The notes: generated by a model not told the origin, from the letters alone. A stretch of DNA of 10,948 bases from Streptococcus mitis (GCA_018364455.1 JAGZLW010000055.1:1-10948), one strand, 5' to 3'; positions 1 through 5,923 are shown, counted from the stretch's first letter. Made by a program: numbers and translations.

Positions 1-224
1 GCCTGCTCCCTTGACCACAAAGCACGGTTTGAAAACTCTTTTAATAACTCTCTGTACCTTGTATTAACCTTGTACTCTTTCAGCAACTTACTAGCCCTTG
101 AATCTATCGTACTATCAGCCATCTTTTGGGCGTTGTATGCCTCTTTATATGCTTTTCTTTGAGATAGTCCAGCCACTAGTCCTTGGACAAATTTTTCTTG
201 TCTTTGCGTTAACTTATCTGTCAC
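1..224 (-). CDS. terS: Phage/PICI terminase small subunit, N-terminal part (runs off left edge)
   Basis: The 74 visible residues begin (M)TDKLTQRQEKFVQGLVAGLS and continue with the QRKAYKEAY motif typical of the N-terminal helix-turn-helix of Terminase_2-type small subunits, which bind the packaging site (cos or pac) and hand DNA to the large subunit. The start is GTG at 224: AAGGAGGTG lies 7 bases upstream, and the overlapping ATG one frame away is followed at once by TGA. It is the last gene seen of the leftward island transcription unit, as in SaPI-type islands, where an island TerS redirects helper-phage terminase to island DNA. No large subunit is in view, but the left edge cuts the gene, so a downstream terL cannot be excluded. 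The family call is fairly sure; the satellite role is inferred from context. Confidence 0.82.
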   Translation of the reverse strand, partial: MTDKLTQRQEKFVQGLVAGLSQRKAYKEAYNAQKMADSTIDSRASKLLKEYKVNTRYRELLKEFSNRALWSREQ

Positions 225-272
225 ATTAGTTCACCTCCTTAAGCGACAAAAAGGGAAAAACCTCCCCTTGTC

Positions 273-479
273 TTAAGCGTTATCTTGCTCTTTCTCAGCT
301 TTTAATACTGATTCTTCTACGTTGTAGTCAATGATTGCACCAATAGCATCACCATCTTCAATGTATTTAAAATTATAACGCTCGTACTCTGGATGTGCTT
401 GCTGGTGCTCCTCCATTAGTTTAAAGAGTTCTACAATCGTTGGTACTGGTTCAATTTTGTGTCTAATTTGTCTCTTCAT
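273..479 (-). CDS. Small hypothetical protein (68 aa) of the late gene cluster
   Basis: I do not recognise this protein. It is 68 aa, charged, with a basic N-terminus (MKRQIRHK), a predicted helix around residues 15-30 (IVELFKLMEEHQQAHPEY) and an acidic C-terminal half. It starts three bases after the stop of the 221-aa gene, so it is probably translated by coupling; AAGGGA sits about 12 bases before the ATG, which is a long spacing. It is followed after 48 bases by terS. There is no membrane segment and no cysteine or other obvious catalytic motif. Its position between the origin and terS suggests a packaging or morphogenesis accessory role, but nothing in the sequence proves this. Confidence 0.6.
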   Translation of the reverse strand: MKRQIRHKIEPVPTIVELFKLMEEHQQAHPEYERYNFKYIEDGDAIGAIIDYNVEESVLKAEKEQDNA

Positions 480-482
480 CTT

Positions 483-1148
483 TTAAAAATGTCCCTTCAC
501 ATCGTTGTAAGTATTTCCGAAAGCTCGCACATAAACATCTCTTAAGAATGGTTCAACTGGATGGACTGGTTCGTATCTAACCCTTCCATCGGCTGGAGAG
601 ATAATAGATCCCCCTGTACTGAAAGTAAACTCTCTCTTACCTTTCCCAACTTTGTAAGCCATAGCATGGTAAAGGGCTTGAAGTTTATCTGAATCTGCTC
701 TAAATTCGTCATCGATCTGGTCAATCTCTCGTAGCAAATCCACGGCTTTATCATAAAGCGCCTTATGCTTTTTGTCAACCGTTGAATCTAGTTCATCGAT
801 TTTTGCCTTAAAATCTTCAAGACTCATAAGTGTTTCATTGTGCAAGTCTTCCAGCTTTTTAGCATTCTTTTTTAATTTACTTTCAGCAATCCATAAATTA
901 TCCTTGGCATTGCGTAGCTTGTCTTTATCTACTTCATCAACCGCTTCATCGTGTTCACGTTGGGCGTTCGCTTGATCTTGAAGCAATTGTGTTTTTTCTC
1001 GTTCAGCCTCAGCAATCGCATTTTCATTCTGTGTGATCAATGCGTTTACTTCCTTAGTGATTTTATCTAGTGCTTTATCCATTTTTTGGGCTAGTTCTTG
1101 GCGTTTTTGCGCTTGTTCAATGTTGTTTGTGTTTTGTGTGTCTGCCAT
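483..1148 (-). CDS. Coiled-coil protein of unknown function (221 aa), possible capsid or packaging accessory factor
   Basis: Residues 10 to about 160 are almost entirely charged, helical, heptad-like sequence (for example QKMDKALDKITKEVNALITQ, then repeated E/K/L/A-rich stretches), so a long coiled coil is expected. The last 55 residues (from about KGKREFTFSTGG) are different: glycine-, proline- and aromatic-rich with likely beta strands, and may be a small globular tail. GGAAAA lies 6-8 bases before the ATG. It is translated before the 68-aa gene and terS, that is, in the block where SaPIs carry capsid-size and packaging genes. A scaffold-like or phage-interference role is therefore possible, but I know no homologue well enough to name it. 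Confidence 0.65.
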   Translation of the reverse strand: MADTQNTNNIEQAQKRQELAQKMDKALDKITKEVNALITQNENAIAEAEREKTQLLQDQANAQREHDEAVDEVDKDKLRNAKDNLWIAESKLKKNAKKLEDLHNETLMSLEDFKAKIDELDSTVDKKHKALYDKAVDLLREIDQIDDEFRADSDKLQALYHAMAYKVGKGKREFTFSTGGSIISPADGRVRYEPVHPVEPFLRDVYVRAFGNTYNDVKGHF

Positions 1149-1164
1149 CTTATTTTTTCCTTTT

Positions 1165-1224
1165 CTATTGTTTGATTAAGTTTAGAGTGCTAGATCCAGT
1201 CACGGGGTCTCTATTGTAGTTCAT
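1165..1224 (-). CDS. Possible 19-aa mini-ORF between two late genes
   Basis: ATG at 1224 opens a 19-codon frame (MNYNRDPVTGSSTLNLIKQ) that ends in TAG at 1165-1167, filling most of the 96-bp gap between the 89-aa and 221-aa genes. A purine-rich GGAGAGG lies about 10 bases upstream, a little far for a ribosome binding site. The segment also holds a 9-base match to the likely small RNA at 5300-5373 (see findings). It could be a leader peptide that couples translation of the next gene, or chance. Low confidence. Confidence 0.25.
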   Translation of the reverse strand: MNYNRDPVTGSSTLNLIKQ

Positions 1225-1244
1225 CTGCTTACATCCTCTCCACT

Positions 1245-1514
1245 CTATTCCTCAACTTCTTCATCTATTGGATTTTCTTCATTCTTGAAAACTTCACAAA
1301 TACGTTTAAAGTTGATATCTAGATTGTTATCTTCCAAATACTCAGCGATAAGCGTTCCGTTTTCCTTATATCTTAGTTTAATAGCTGGCACTAGATAAGT
1401 ACCTCTCATAAATCCAAATAACGCTAGTCCTGCTATTTGTGCGTCTTCTAGGTCTCCAAATTCATAAGTAAATGTATGTTTTGGTGCTGTTTCTGAAAAT
1501 GCTTTTAATGTCAT
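1245..1514 (-). CDS. Small hypothetical protein (89 aa)
   Basis: Unrecognised 89-aa protein. The N-terminal two thirds look like a compact alpha/beta fold (FSETAPKHTFTYEFGDLEDA, then a hydrophobic glycine-rich AGLALFGFMRGTYLVPAIKL), and the tail is strongly acidic (ENPIDEEVEE). The hydrophobic stretch is too interrupted by charged residues to be called a membrane segment with confidence. AGAGGAAA lies 6 bases before the ATG. It is the second gene after the origin in the leftward late cluster. Confidence 0.6.
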   Translation of the reverse strand: MTLKAFSETAPKHTFTYEFGDLEDAQIAGLALFGFMRGTYLVPAIKLRYKENGTLIAEYLEDNNLDINFKRICEVFKNEENPIDEEVEE

Positions 1515-1540
1515 GTTGTTTTTCCTCTTTCTGTTTTAAG

Positions 1541-1561
1541 GGTGTCACTAGTAGTTACACC
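1541..1561. other. Small stem-loop in the gap between the 65-aa and 89-aa genes
   Basis: GGTGT and ACACC close an inner ACT/AGT pair with one mismatch, giving a short near-palindrome just upstream of the ribosome binding site of the 89-aa gene. No T-tract follows on either strand, so it is not a standard terminator. It may be an RNA processing or translation-control element, or chance. Confidence 0.2.
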
Positions 1562-1598
1562 ATCGCAAGGGGGTCGGTACTATCTACCCCATTTTGTT

Positions 1599-1796
1599 TT
1601 AGTGTTTGTCATGTACTGCTTTTAGTTCATCAAGTTCTTCAAAGACCTGCTCAAACTTTTCCGCTATTTTAATCACGTTCACATTATTCACCGACGAATT
1701 ATAGTTCGCATTCTCAATAAATCCATCTAACACCTCACTGATCCGCTCAACAGTTTCTTCTAGTCTAGTCACTCTTTGACAAATGTTCATTGCCAT
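1599..1796 (-). CDS. Small predicted coiled-coil protein (65 aa), first gene after the origin
   Basis: 65-aa protein, MAMNICQRVTRLEETVERIS at the start and KIAEKFEQVFEELDELKAV near the end: two amphipathic helices with heptad spacing separated by an asparagine-rich linker (residues about 30-41). A helical hairpin or dimeric coiled coil is likely. AAGGAG lies 8 bases before the first ATG; a second in-frame ATG two codons later is possible. It is the first gene of the late block reading away from the origin. Function unknown. Confidence 0.6.
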   Translation of the reverse strand: MAMNICQRVTRLEETVERISEVLDGFIENANYNSSVNNVNVIKIAEKFEQVFEELDELKAVHDKH

Positions 1797-1839
1797 CTGG
1801 TTTGCTCCTTCATTTCATTTTCTATTTTATTTTAGGTTT

Positions 1840-2153
1840 CGGGCAAAGTGTAGCCATTTTTGACTATCTAGCGGCTACGCCTTCCGCCCTACAGCTCCAA
1901 GGGTTTAGGTCTTGTGTAGCCGTGTAGCCGTTTCATCTCAGAAAAAAATAATATATAACGCATTAGATATTTAATTAACTATACTTTTATAAAATATATA
2001 TTTTGGCTACATTTATATTAAAAAGTCAGTAATATCAAGGGTTTAGGGGTGTAGCCATTTTTTTCGTCTTGTCTACACCTCTTTGAAACCCTTACAGTAT
2101 CAAAGGTTTTCAGTGTAGCCGTTTTTTTATCTTTTGGCTACACTGTCTACACT
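1840..2153. other. Probable replication origin: GTGTAGCC iterons around an AT-rich core
   Basis: This gene-free stretch holds at least six exact GTGTAGCC octamers. Plus-orientation copies are at 1848, 1914, 1922 (direct tandem with the one before), 2049 and 2113; one is in the minus orientation at 2136-2143. There are shorter GGCTAC cores at 1873 and 2005 and two GTCTACAC variants at 2071 and 2145. Three octamers are preceded by a CAAGGGTTTAG-like or CAAAGGTTTTC-like box (1898, 2036 and 2101), making a longer compound iteron. Two iteron clusters flank an almost pure A/T segment (about 1938-2004), a likely unwinding region. It directly follows the VapE-type initiator, the layout known for SaPI origins, where the C-terminal domain of Rep binds short iterons. 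Confidence 0.8.
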
Positions 2154-2462
2154 TTATTTTTTTATTTTAGCAAATCCGCGCTTGACGCTTTTACCAAACC
2201 TTAAAGATTCTCTATATTCCCAGCCTTCTTTGTTTTGCATGATTTTCTTTACCTTATTTTTATCTTTGGGATTAGGGGAATTGTTCAAATAAACCTCAGA
2301 AAAGAATAAATTAACTACCACCTTATCCCTTTCCACCAGTTCCCCATACTTTTCAGTATCAAGATGAACCTCTACGCCATTAGTGCCCATATGGTAGCCG
2401 TGGTTCATCATGTCATGAATATAGTAGTGTCTTGTACTGTCTGTTGTTGGGAATTGATACAT
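2154..2462 (-). pseudogene. Detached C-terminal, winged-helix-like part of the rep helicase
   Basis: This 102-codon frame is exactly in phase with rep and separated from it by one TAG plus three sense codons, so rep plus this part would be one 484-codon frame. No ribosome binding site precedes the ATG at 2462 (the upstream bases are CTAGCCTAAAAAT). Its end (KVKKIMQNKEGWEYRE, then FGKSVKRGFAKIKK) resembles the C-terminal helix and basic wing that close many VapE/primase-helicase proteins, and SaPI Rep uses a C-terminal winged-helix domain to bind its origin. It therefore most likely is the origin-binding part of Rep cut off by a nonsense mutation. Alternatives are amber suppression or readthrough, re-initiation as a separate subunit, or a sequencing error. 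Confidence 0.65.
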
Positions 2463-2471
2463 ATTTTTAGG

Positions 2472-3608
2472 CTAGGGAGTTTCTAAATAACGCTCAACAT
2501 CCTCAAGGATTTCATCTACAAACTTGTAACGGCTTCTAACCTCGTTTACTAGCTTTTCTTGCTCGTCTGTCAAGGTCAAAGATTTATTAGACTTCCAAGC
2601 TACCACCATAGCACCCCAAAAGGCTCTACGGTCTTTTTCCGTCCACTTCCTGCCCTTATAAGCGGTGTCCTTGTAGACTTCTGCAACCAGAAAGCGCCTT
2701 TCTCCTGTCAAGTCATTTAAATAATCATGGTCATTGGTTGCCCTCACGATAATAAAACTCTTAGGCAATCGTCTGTCACTTGAAGCGTAAGGCGGTCTAA
2801 ACTCTAGCTTGGTTTCTGTGATAAATTTCTTCAATTCTGAAAAACTAGCCTTTTTACTGGCCACCATCTCATCATCAAATACACACCAGTTTCTCACCAT
2901 TCTAGCCTTGTCGTCTTTGTCTGTGAAGGTCTCAACGGTTGTAAAATACTTATGAGTGAATAGCCCCTCAAAAAATTGGGTCTTCCCCACTCCCTGCCTT
3001 CCAGTCAAGTCCAGCACAAAGTCAAACTTGATAGAGGGGTCAAATACCTTGGCAACTGCTCCACGGAAAAACAAGTCCACGATAATACGGTTATATTCAT
3101 CATCCTTGATATTGAGATAATGCCTTAAAATATCAAAGGGATCACGCTGATTCACTAACTCTTTATACTCGTTTTCGCATGATTCCAGATAGTCTTTTAA
3201 GGGGTTGTAGCTATGCTCTCCAGCCACCACCTCCAGAATATCTGCTATATCAGACTTTTTATAGTCCAGCTTGTACTTGGTAGCAATATAAGCCCTAATC
3301 TCTCTGATAATCAGGTCATCGATTGCACCGCTCAAGGTTCTACCGTTTAGCTTCATTGGTCTAGTCACGTCGATTTCATAAGTGAAGACGTTGTACTGTA
3401 TAGCCCCTTTTAGCTTGCTATCTCCATTTAAAATCTTCTTGAGATTGTCCAAGGTGATTACAAAGCCTTTTCCTTTTGTTTTAGGAGTTAAATCTAGGCT
3501 ATTGTGTTCCTCGTTGGTCTCCCTTGCTTGAGTCAAGTCCACCACTTCAGGCGGTACTTTCTGCTTATCTTCTTCAATGATTTTTTTTACAATTTCATTG
3601 CTACTCAA
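2472..3608 (-). CDS. rep: VapE/SaPI-Rep-type AAA+ replicative helicase, interrupted by an amber stop before its C-terminal domain
   Basis: 378 aa. Walker A is GRQGVGKT at residues 203-210, Walker B is WCVFDDEM at 241-248, a sensor-like stretch FIIVRATND at 285-293 and an arginine-finger-like TGERRF at 301-306. This is the core of the virulence-associated E/phage superfamily-3-like helicases that act as initiators in PICIs. Residues 1-160 form an accessory N-terminal region without primase motifs that I can see. The start is TTG: AAGGAGG stands 6 bases before it, and the gene overlaps the preceding one by 8 bases. The frame ends at VERYLETP with TAG, in the place where family members usually continue with a short linker and a C-terminal winged-helix region; that region follows in the same frame. 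The encoded protein may still be an active ATPase but would probably lack origin binding. Confidence 0.88.
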   Translation of the reverse strand: MSSNEIVKKIIEEDKQKVPPEVVDLTQARETNEEHNSLDLTPKTKGKGFVITLDNLKKILNGDSKLKGAIQYNVFTYEIDVTRPMKLNGRTLSGAIDDLIIREIRAYIATKYKLDYKKSDIADILEVVAGEHSYNPLKDYLESCENEYKELVNQRDPFDILRHYLNIKDDEYNRIIVDLFFRGAVAKVFDPSIKFDFVLDLTGRQGVGKTQFFEGLFTHKYFTTVETFTDKDDKARMVRNWCVFDDEMVASKKASFSELKKFITETKLEFRPPYASSDRRLPKSFIIVRATNDHDYLNDLTGERRFLVAEVYKDTAYKGRKWTEKDRRAFWGAMVVAWKSNKSLTLTDEQEKLVNEVRSRYKFVDEILEDVERYLETP

Positions 3609-4116
3609 AAGCCACCTCCTTATAAAATATTCTTGCTACTTCTAAAAAATAGCTTGCTAGGTCTTTCCGCTTGACGATTGCAGAAAACAAATCCACCAGC
3701 TGATTAAAACTATAGCCATTCACAAATAGCAGTCGGACAAAGAGTGAAGTCTCATATCTGGTATAAATGCCATTACAAATCAGGTCGAAAATCCAACCTT
3801 TTAACTCCACTCCAAGCCCCTGCCGTTGCTCGGTCAATTTGTTTACCTCTAAATCTTTCAGGATCGTCAGCAAGTCAGGGCTGGCCATAGCAATATCCAA
3901 ATTTCTGACCAATCCCCAGCCCTCTACTACCTCATTTTCGTCTTTAATAGACACATATAAACCTTTGTATTGAAAACCCGTCAAAGCCTCATCTACAGGC
4001 TCATAATAGGTAAATTTGTAGTGTTCCCCATTCTTCCATACTTGAGTAGGATTTGACTTGAGAAAGCCAAATAGAGGCATTTTCTCAACTGATATAGTCA
4101 ACTCTATTATTCTCAT
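3601..4116 (-). CDS. Unknown 171-aa protein in the 'pri' position upstream of rep
   Basis: 171 aa. The first half is rich in beta-prone, aromatic sequence (VWKNGEHYKFTYYEPVDEAL, GLYVSIKDENEVVEGWGLV), and the second half is helical (TILKDLEVNKLTEQ, SLFVRLLFVNGYSFNQLVDL). I see no zinc-finger or TOPRIM primase motif. AGGAGG lies four bases before the ATG. Its stop overlaps the rep start, so the two are translationally coupled. In SaPIs the gene directly before rep encodes the primase Pri, which aids but is not always essential for replication. This protein fits that slot by place and coupling only; a replication-accessory role is an inference. Confidence 0.6.
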   Translation of the reverse strand: MRIIELTISVEKMPLFGFLKSNPTQVWKNGEHYKFTYYEPVDEALTGFQYKGLYVSIKDENEVVEGWGLVRNLDIAMASPDLLTILKDLEVNKLTEQRQGLGVELKGWIFDLICNGIYTRYETSLFVRLLFVNGYSFNQLVDLFSAIVKRKDLASYFLEVARIFYKEVAFE

Positions 4117-4124
4117 TACACCTC

Positions 4125-4391
4125 CTAATCTACTGCAAGAAAATTGTAAACATCACTCTTGCGGTAATAAACTTTCTTACTGCTTTCAAATGGTGAACGT
4201 AGCGGTTTCAAACCTTCTTTTTCCCAATTATTTAACGTAGTTCCACTAATACCAAGTTTTTTGAGTAAGTCAGGCCTAGAAATCAAGTCCCAGTTATCAT
4301 CACGTTGCTTTTCAAGTTCCATCCTTTTAGCTAAGTGATTTCCCACTTTCTCCAGTAATTCAAGTTCTGCTTCTCTTGATAATAGTTGCAT
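4125..4391 (-). CDS. MerR/excisionase-type helix-turn-helix protein (88 aa)
   Basis: Starting at ATG 4391, chosen because GAAAGGGGTGT precedes it and the longer frame has no such site, the protein is 88 aa. Residues 38-85 form a winged helix-turn-helix of the MerR/HTH_17 kind: ISRPDLLKKLGISGTTLNNW (helix-turn-helix), then EKEGLKPL and the wing SSKKVYYRKSDVYNFL. Residues 5-32 are a charged helix. Proteins of this fold act as phage and island excisionases (recombination directionality factors) or small transcription regulators. Its place just before the replication genes fits either an Xis or an early regulator. Which of the two cannot be told from sequence. Confidence 0.75.
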   Translation of the reverse strand: MQLLSREAELELLEKVGNHLAKRMELEKQRDDNWDLISRPDLLKKLGISGTTLNNWEKEGLKPLRSPFESSKKVYYRKSDVYNFLAVD

Positions 4392-4404
4392 ATTACACCC
4401 CTTT

Positions 4405-4608
4405 CTAATTATGAATCTTACCTGCAAGCTGGATATAACGCCCGTAGTAAGGGTTTAAATCCTCGCTAGGTGTTTCTATCGTCTGTTGGTTTTCTCGCTC
4501 AAATTGTGCGCTTTTTTTGCGGTCTCGGTGGTTTAGATAGACCAGTAAGGCAATCAGTACCACGGAAAAGATAAGTGCCTGTGTGTTGGTTAAATCTAGT
4601 TCGTTCAT
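4405..4608 (-). CDS. Small single-pass membrane protein (67 aa)
   Basis: 67 aa with one membrane segment at about residues 10-25 (QALIFSVVLIALLVYL) followed at once by a positive cluster (NHRDRKK). That predicts an N-out/C-in topology with an approximately 40-residue cytoplasmic tail. It lies one base after the 34-aa gene (the stop TAA, then C, then ATG), so it is probably translationally coupled, with GGCGAGGG as a weak ribosome binding site. Small membrane proteins are common in early regions of streptococcal phages and satellites, but I cannot assign a function. Superinfection interference is one possibility without direct support. Confidence 0.6.
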   Translation of the reverse strand: MNELDLTNTQALIFSVVLIALLVYLNHRDRKKSAQFERENQQTIETPSEDLNPYYGRYIQLAGKIHN

Positions 4609-4609
4609 G

Positions 4610-4714
4610 TTATGCCCTCGCCTTATAGTTCTTGATAAATTCCGCTTGTTTAGGTTGTTCCATATACAGCAAGTCGTCTTCGGCTTGTGCCATTTCTTTA
4701 ATATCTTTAGTCAT
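4610..4714 (-). CDS. 34-aa micro-protein overlapping its upstream neighbour
   Basis: ATG at 4714 opens a 34-codon frame, MTKDIKEMAQAEDDLLYMEQ followed by PKQAEFIKNYKARA. It begins inside the last codons of the 97-aa gene (8-base overlap) and ends one base before the ATG of the 67-aa gene. A textbook GGAGG lies 6 bases before its start, which is the main reason to accept such a short gene. The product is an amphipathic, mostly acidic helix with a basic end. Its function is unknown. Confidence 0.6.
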   Translation of the reverse strand: MTKDIKEMAQAEDDLLYMEQPKQAEFIKNYKARA

Positions 4715-5000
4715 GGTATGCCTCCAGCTCTTTAGCGTCGTCATTGTTCAAAAGCAAAAAGGCTATTTCATTTAGACGATCGTATAGCTTTTCATTCTGG
4801 GCGTATGCTGTATCAGTGTATTTTTTAGCAAGCCATAAGAATGTGGTTGTATCTTTCTGTAGTGCAAACTCAAGCCCTTCAAGAGCTAGGTTATTCATTT
4901 CTAAAACATTCATGATGTCGGTTAATTCGTTCCCTAATTCTGCTAGTTTCTTAGCCGATAATAGAACTTGTTGGCTTGATGTTGCTTTTTTTGTTGTCAT
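4707..5000 (-). CDS. Hypothetical helical early protein (97 aa)
   Basis: 97 aa, almost all helical by composition: a basic, serine/threonine-rich start (MTTKKATSSQQ), then leucine-rich amphipathic segments (LAELGNELTDIMNVLEMNNL, EFALQKDTTTFLWLAKKYTD) and an acidic end. The start at 5000 has AGAGG 8 bases upstream. It is the first gene after the gene-poor stretch with the stem-loops and the small RNA, and it begins a run of tightly packed or overlapping small genes. I do not recognise the family. Confidence 0.55.
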   Translation of the reverse strand: MTTKKATSSQQVLLSAKKLAELGNELTDIMNVLEMNNLALEGLEFALQKDTTTFLWLAKKYTDTAYAQNEKLYDRLNEIAFLLLNNDDAKELEAYHD

Positions 5001-5071
5001 GTTTTTTACCTCTTTTTCTATCTTTTTATACTTGCCACGATGGCTTTTAATGCTTTTTTTCCTGTTACATA

Positions 5072-5108
5072 CCTCACGCTCAGAAGTTTGCCGACCGAGA
5101 GCGTGGGG
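5072..5108. repeat. Stem-loop repeat, copy 1
   Basis: CACGCTC (5075-5081) pairs with GAGCGTG (5099-5105). On the minus strand the loop reads CGGCAAACTT, which matches the loop core of the other two copies (5152-5188 and 7593-7626). Both stem and loop are conserved, so this is a dispersed element rather than three unrelated hairpins. It lies in the leader of the small early gene cluster. Confidence 0.7.
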
Positions 5109-5151
5109 ATTTTGAATGGTTGTTTCTTATACAGTTTTTCTTGCCACTAGC

Positions 5152-5188
5152 CTCACGCTCAGACTCGCCAAAGTTTTGAGAGCGTGAG
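5152..5188. repeat. Stem-loop repeat, copy 2
   Basis: The nine-base perfect arms CTCACGCTC (5152-5160) and GAGCGTGAG (5180-5188) enclose a loop with ACTCGCCAAAGTTTTGA. This is the best-formed of the three copies. No T-run follows on either strand, so it is not a simple rho-independent terminator; RNA processing, protein binding or attenuation are the alternatives. Confidence 0.7.
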
Positions 5189-5264
5189 AAAGTACCAGTT
5201 TTAAGAGTTGGCGCTCTATGCTTTTTAAAATCTTTTCTAATTGCTTGCCTGCCATTAGTTGTTA

Positions 5265-5293
5265 TTGATTGAATAGTTGATTTCTGTTATAAT
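5265..5293 (+). promoter_or_regulatory. Sigma-A promoter for a plus-strand small RNA
   Basis: TTGATT (5265-5270), a 17-base spacer, and a perfect TATAAT (5288-5293). It reads rightward, opposite to every gene in this part of the window, and is followed about 70 bases later by a strong plus-strand terminator. Confidence 0.65.
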
Positions 5294-5299
5294 TGAGAT

Positions 5300-5373
5300 A
5301 TAGAAAAATATCTATACTCTTGATCCAGTCGCTTGCTCTCCTCGACCAAAATTTGAGCAAGTGACTTTTTTTG
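5300..5373 (+). ncRNA. Candidate small RNA (about 75 nt), antisense to the early operon
   Basis: It lies between a consensus promoter and a rho-independent terminator, with no ORF of its own. The 5' part can fold weakly (TATAG with CTATA). The 3' part is a 12-bp stem with one G-U wobble (AGTCGCTTGCTC at 5327-5338 with GAGCAAGTGACT at 5355-5366) followed by seven T. The T-run exists only on the plus strand, so the hairpin is not simply the terminator of the leftward gene ending at 5383. The RNA would be antisense to the leftward early transcript between the 171-aa and 97-aa genes. It may limit readthrough, mask or cleave that mRNA, or act in trans. Confidence 0.55.
5327..5372 (+). terminator. 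Strong rho-independent terminator on the plus strand
   Basis: 12-bp stem (one G-U pair), 16-base loop, then a run of seven T at 5366-5372 followed by further T-rich sequence. The orientation is rightward; on the minus strand the A-run precedes the stem instead. Confidence 0.8.
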
Positions 5374-5382
5374 TTGTCGTTT

Positions 5383-5898
5383 TTAATCTTCATGTCTAGG
5401 TTTTCTATAAATCAGTTGGCGACTTTCCACTAACTCAGAGATAAAAGCTAGGTTATTGGCCGTATTTTCTATCAAGTCGTCAAGCACACCTTTGTTTTCA
5501 GGTAATGCCATAGCTTCAGCCACACTCACGGCATTATCTAGCCATGTTTTAAATTCTTTAAAGTTCATTTCTTTGCCCCTTTTTTGTTGTTTCAAATTCC
5601 CAAAAAAATCCATAACCTCTTTAACAGTAAAAACTCCTGGTTTTGGTTCCAAATCATCTTCCAATACTTTAAAATGTAAGAATGGTTTTGTTTCGTAGCT
5701 TTCGCCTTTTTCGTAAAGTGATTTAATACGGTCAAATAGTTTTGTCAATGCAACATCACTGGTGTACTCAACAATGATTTCACCGTGTCCATTGTAATTT
5801 GTCTCTTCAACGTCGGTGATCATACGAATTTCTTCGCCCAATGCTCTAGCGATACCGTGGTTAGTTGTTTGTGCTTGATATACTTGTGTGTTGTTCAT
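5383..5898 (-). CDS. Unknown early protein (171 aa), second gene of the leftward operon
   Basis: The start at 5898 is chosen because AAAGGAG lies 8 bases before it; the longer in-frame GTG start at 5970 has no such site. The N-terminal half (residues 1-85) looks alpha/beta (IIVEYTSDVALTKLFDRIKS, KPFLHFKVLEDDLEPKPG), and the C-terminal 61 residues are helical (MNFKEFKTWLDNAVSVAEAM, then IENTANNLAFISELVE). An internal ATG at 5568 (residue 111) is preceded by a GGGG-containing purine tract 7 bases away, so a separate 61-aa product is possible. It follows the Cro-like gene, so it is expressed early after derepression. Function unknown; an anti-repressor or helper-interference protein would fit the slot but is not shown. 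Confidence 0.6.
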   Translation of the reverse strand: MNNTQVYQAQTTNHGIARALGEEIRMITDVEETNYNGHGEIIVEYTSDVALTKLFDRIKSLYEKGESYETKPFLHFKVLEDDLEPKPGVFTVKEVMDFFGNLKQQKRGKEMNFKEFKTWLDNAVSVAEAMALPENKGVLDDLIENTANNLAFISELVESRQLIYRKPRHED

Positions 5899-5923
5899 GT
5901 TGTTTTCTCCTTTATGTTCTAGG

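Noticed and set aside
1848..2152. The repeated GTGTAGCC units as a CRISPR array
   Set aside because: Repeats are eight bases, in both orientations and unevenly spaced, with no spacer-like units; an origin iteron set explains them.
4744..5115. A 123-codon plus-strand frame opposite the 97-aa gene
   Set aside because: It is the antisense shadow of the 97-aa gene and a stem-loop; composition is low-complexity Ser/Phe and there is no ribosome binding site.
5072..5188. The two CACGCTC stem-loops as a two-repeat CRISPR
   Set aside because: Only two local copies in opposite loop orientation, a third far away, and no cas genes.
5127..5255. A 42-codon minus-strand frame (MAGKQLEKIL...) through stem-loop copy 2
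   Set aside because: No ribosome binding site precedes the ATG, and much of the frame is the stem-loop repeat, so it is better explained as a nucleic acid element.
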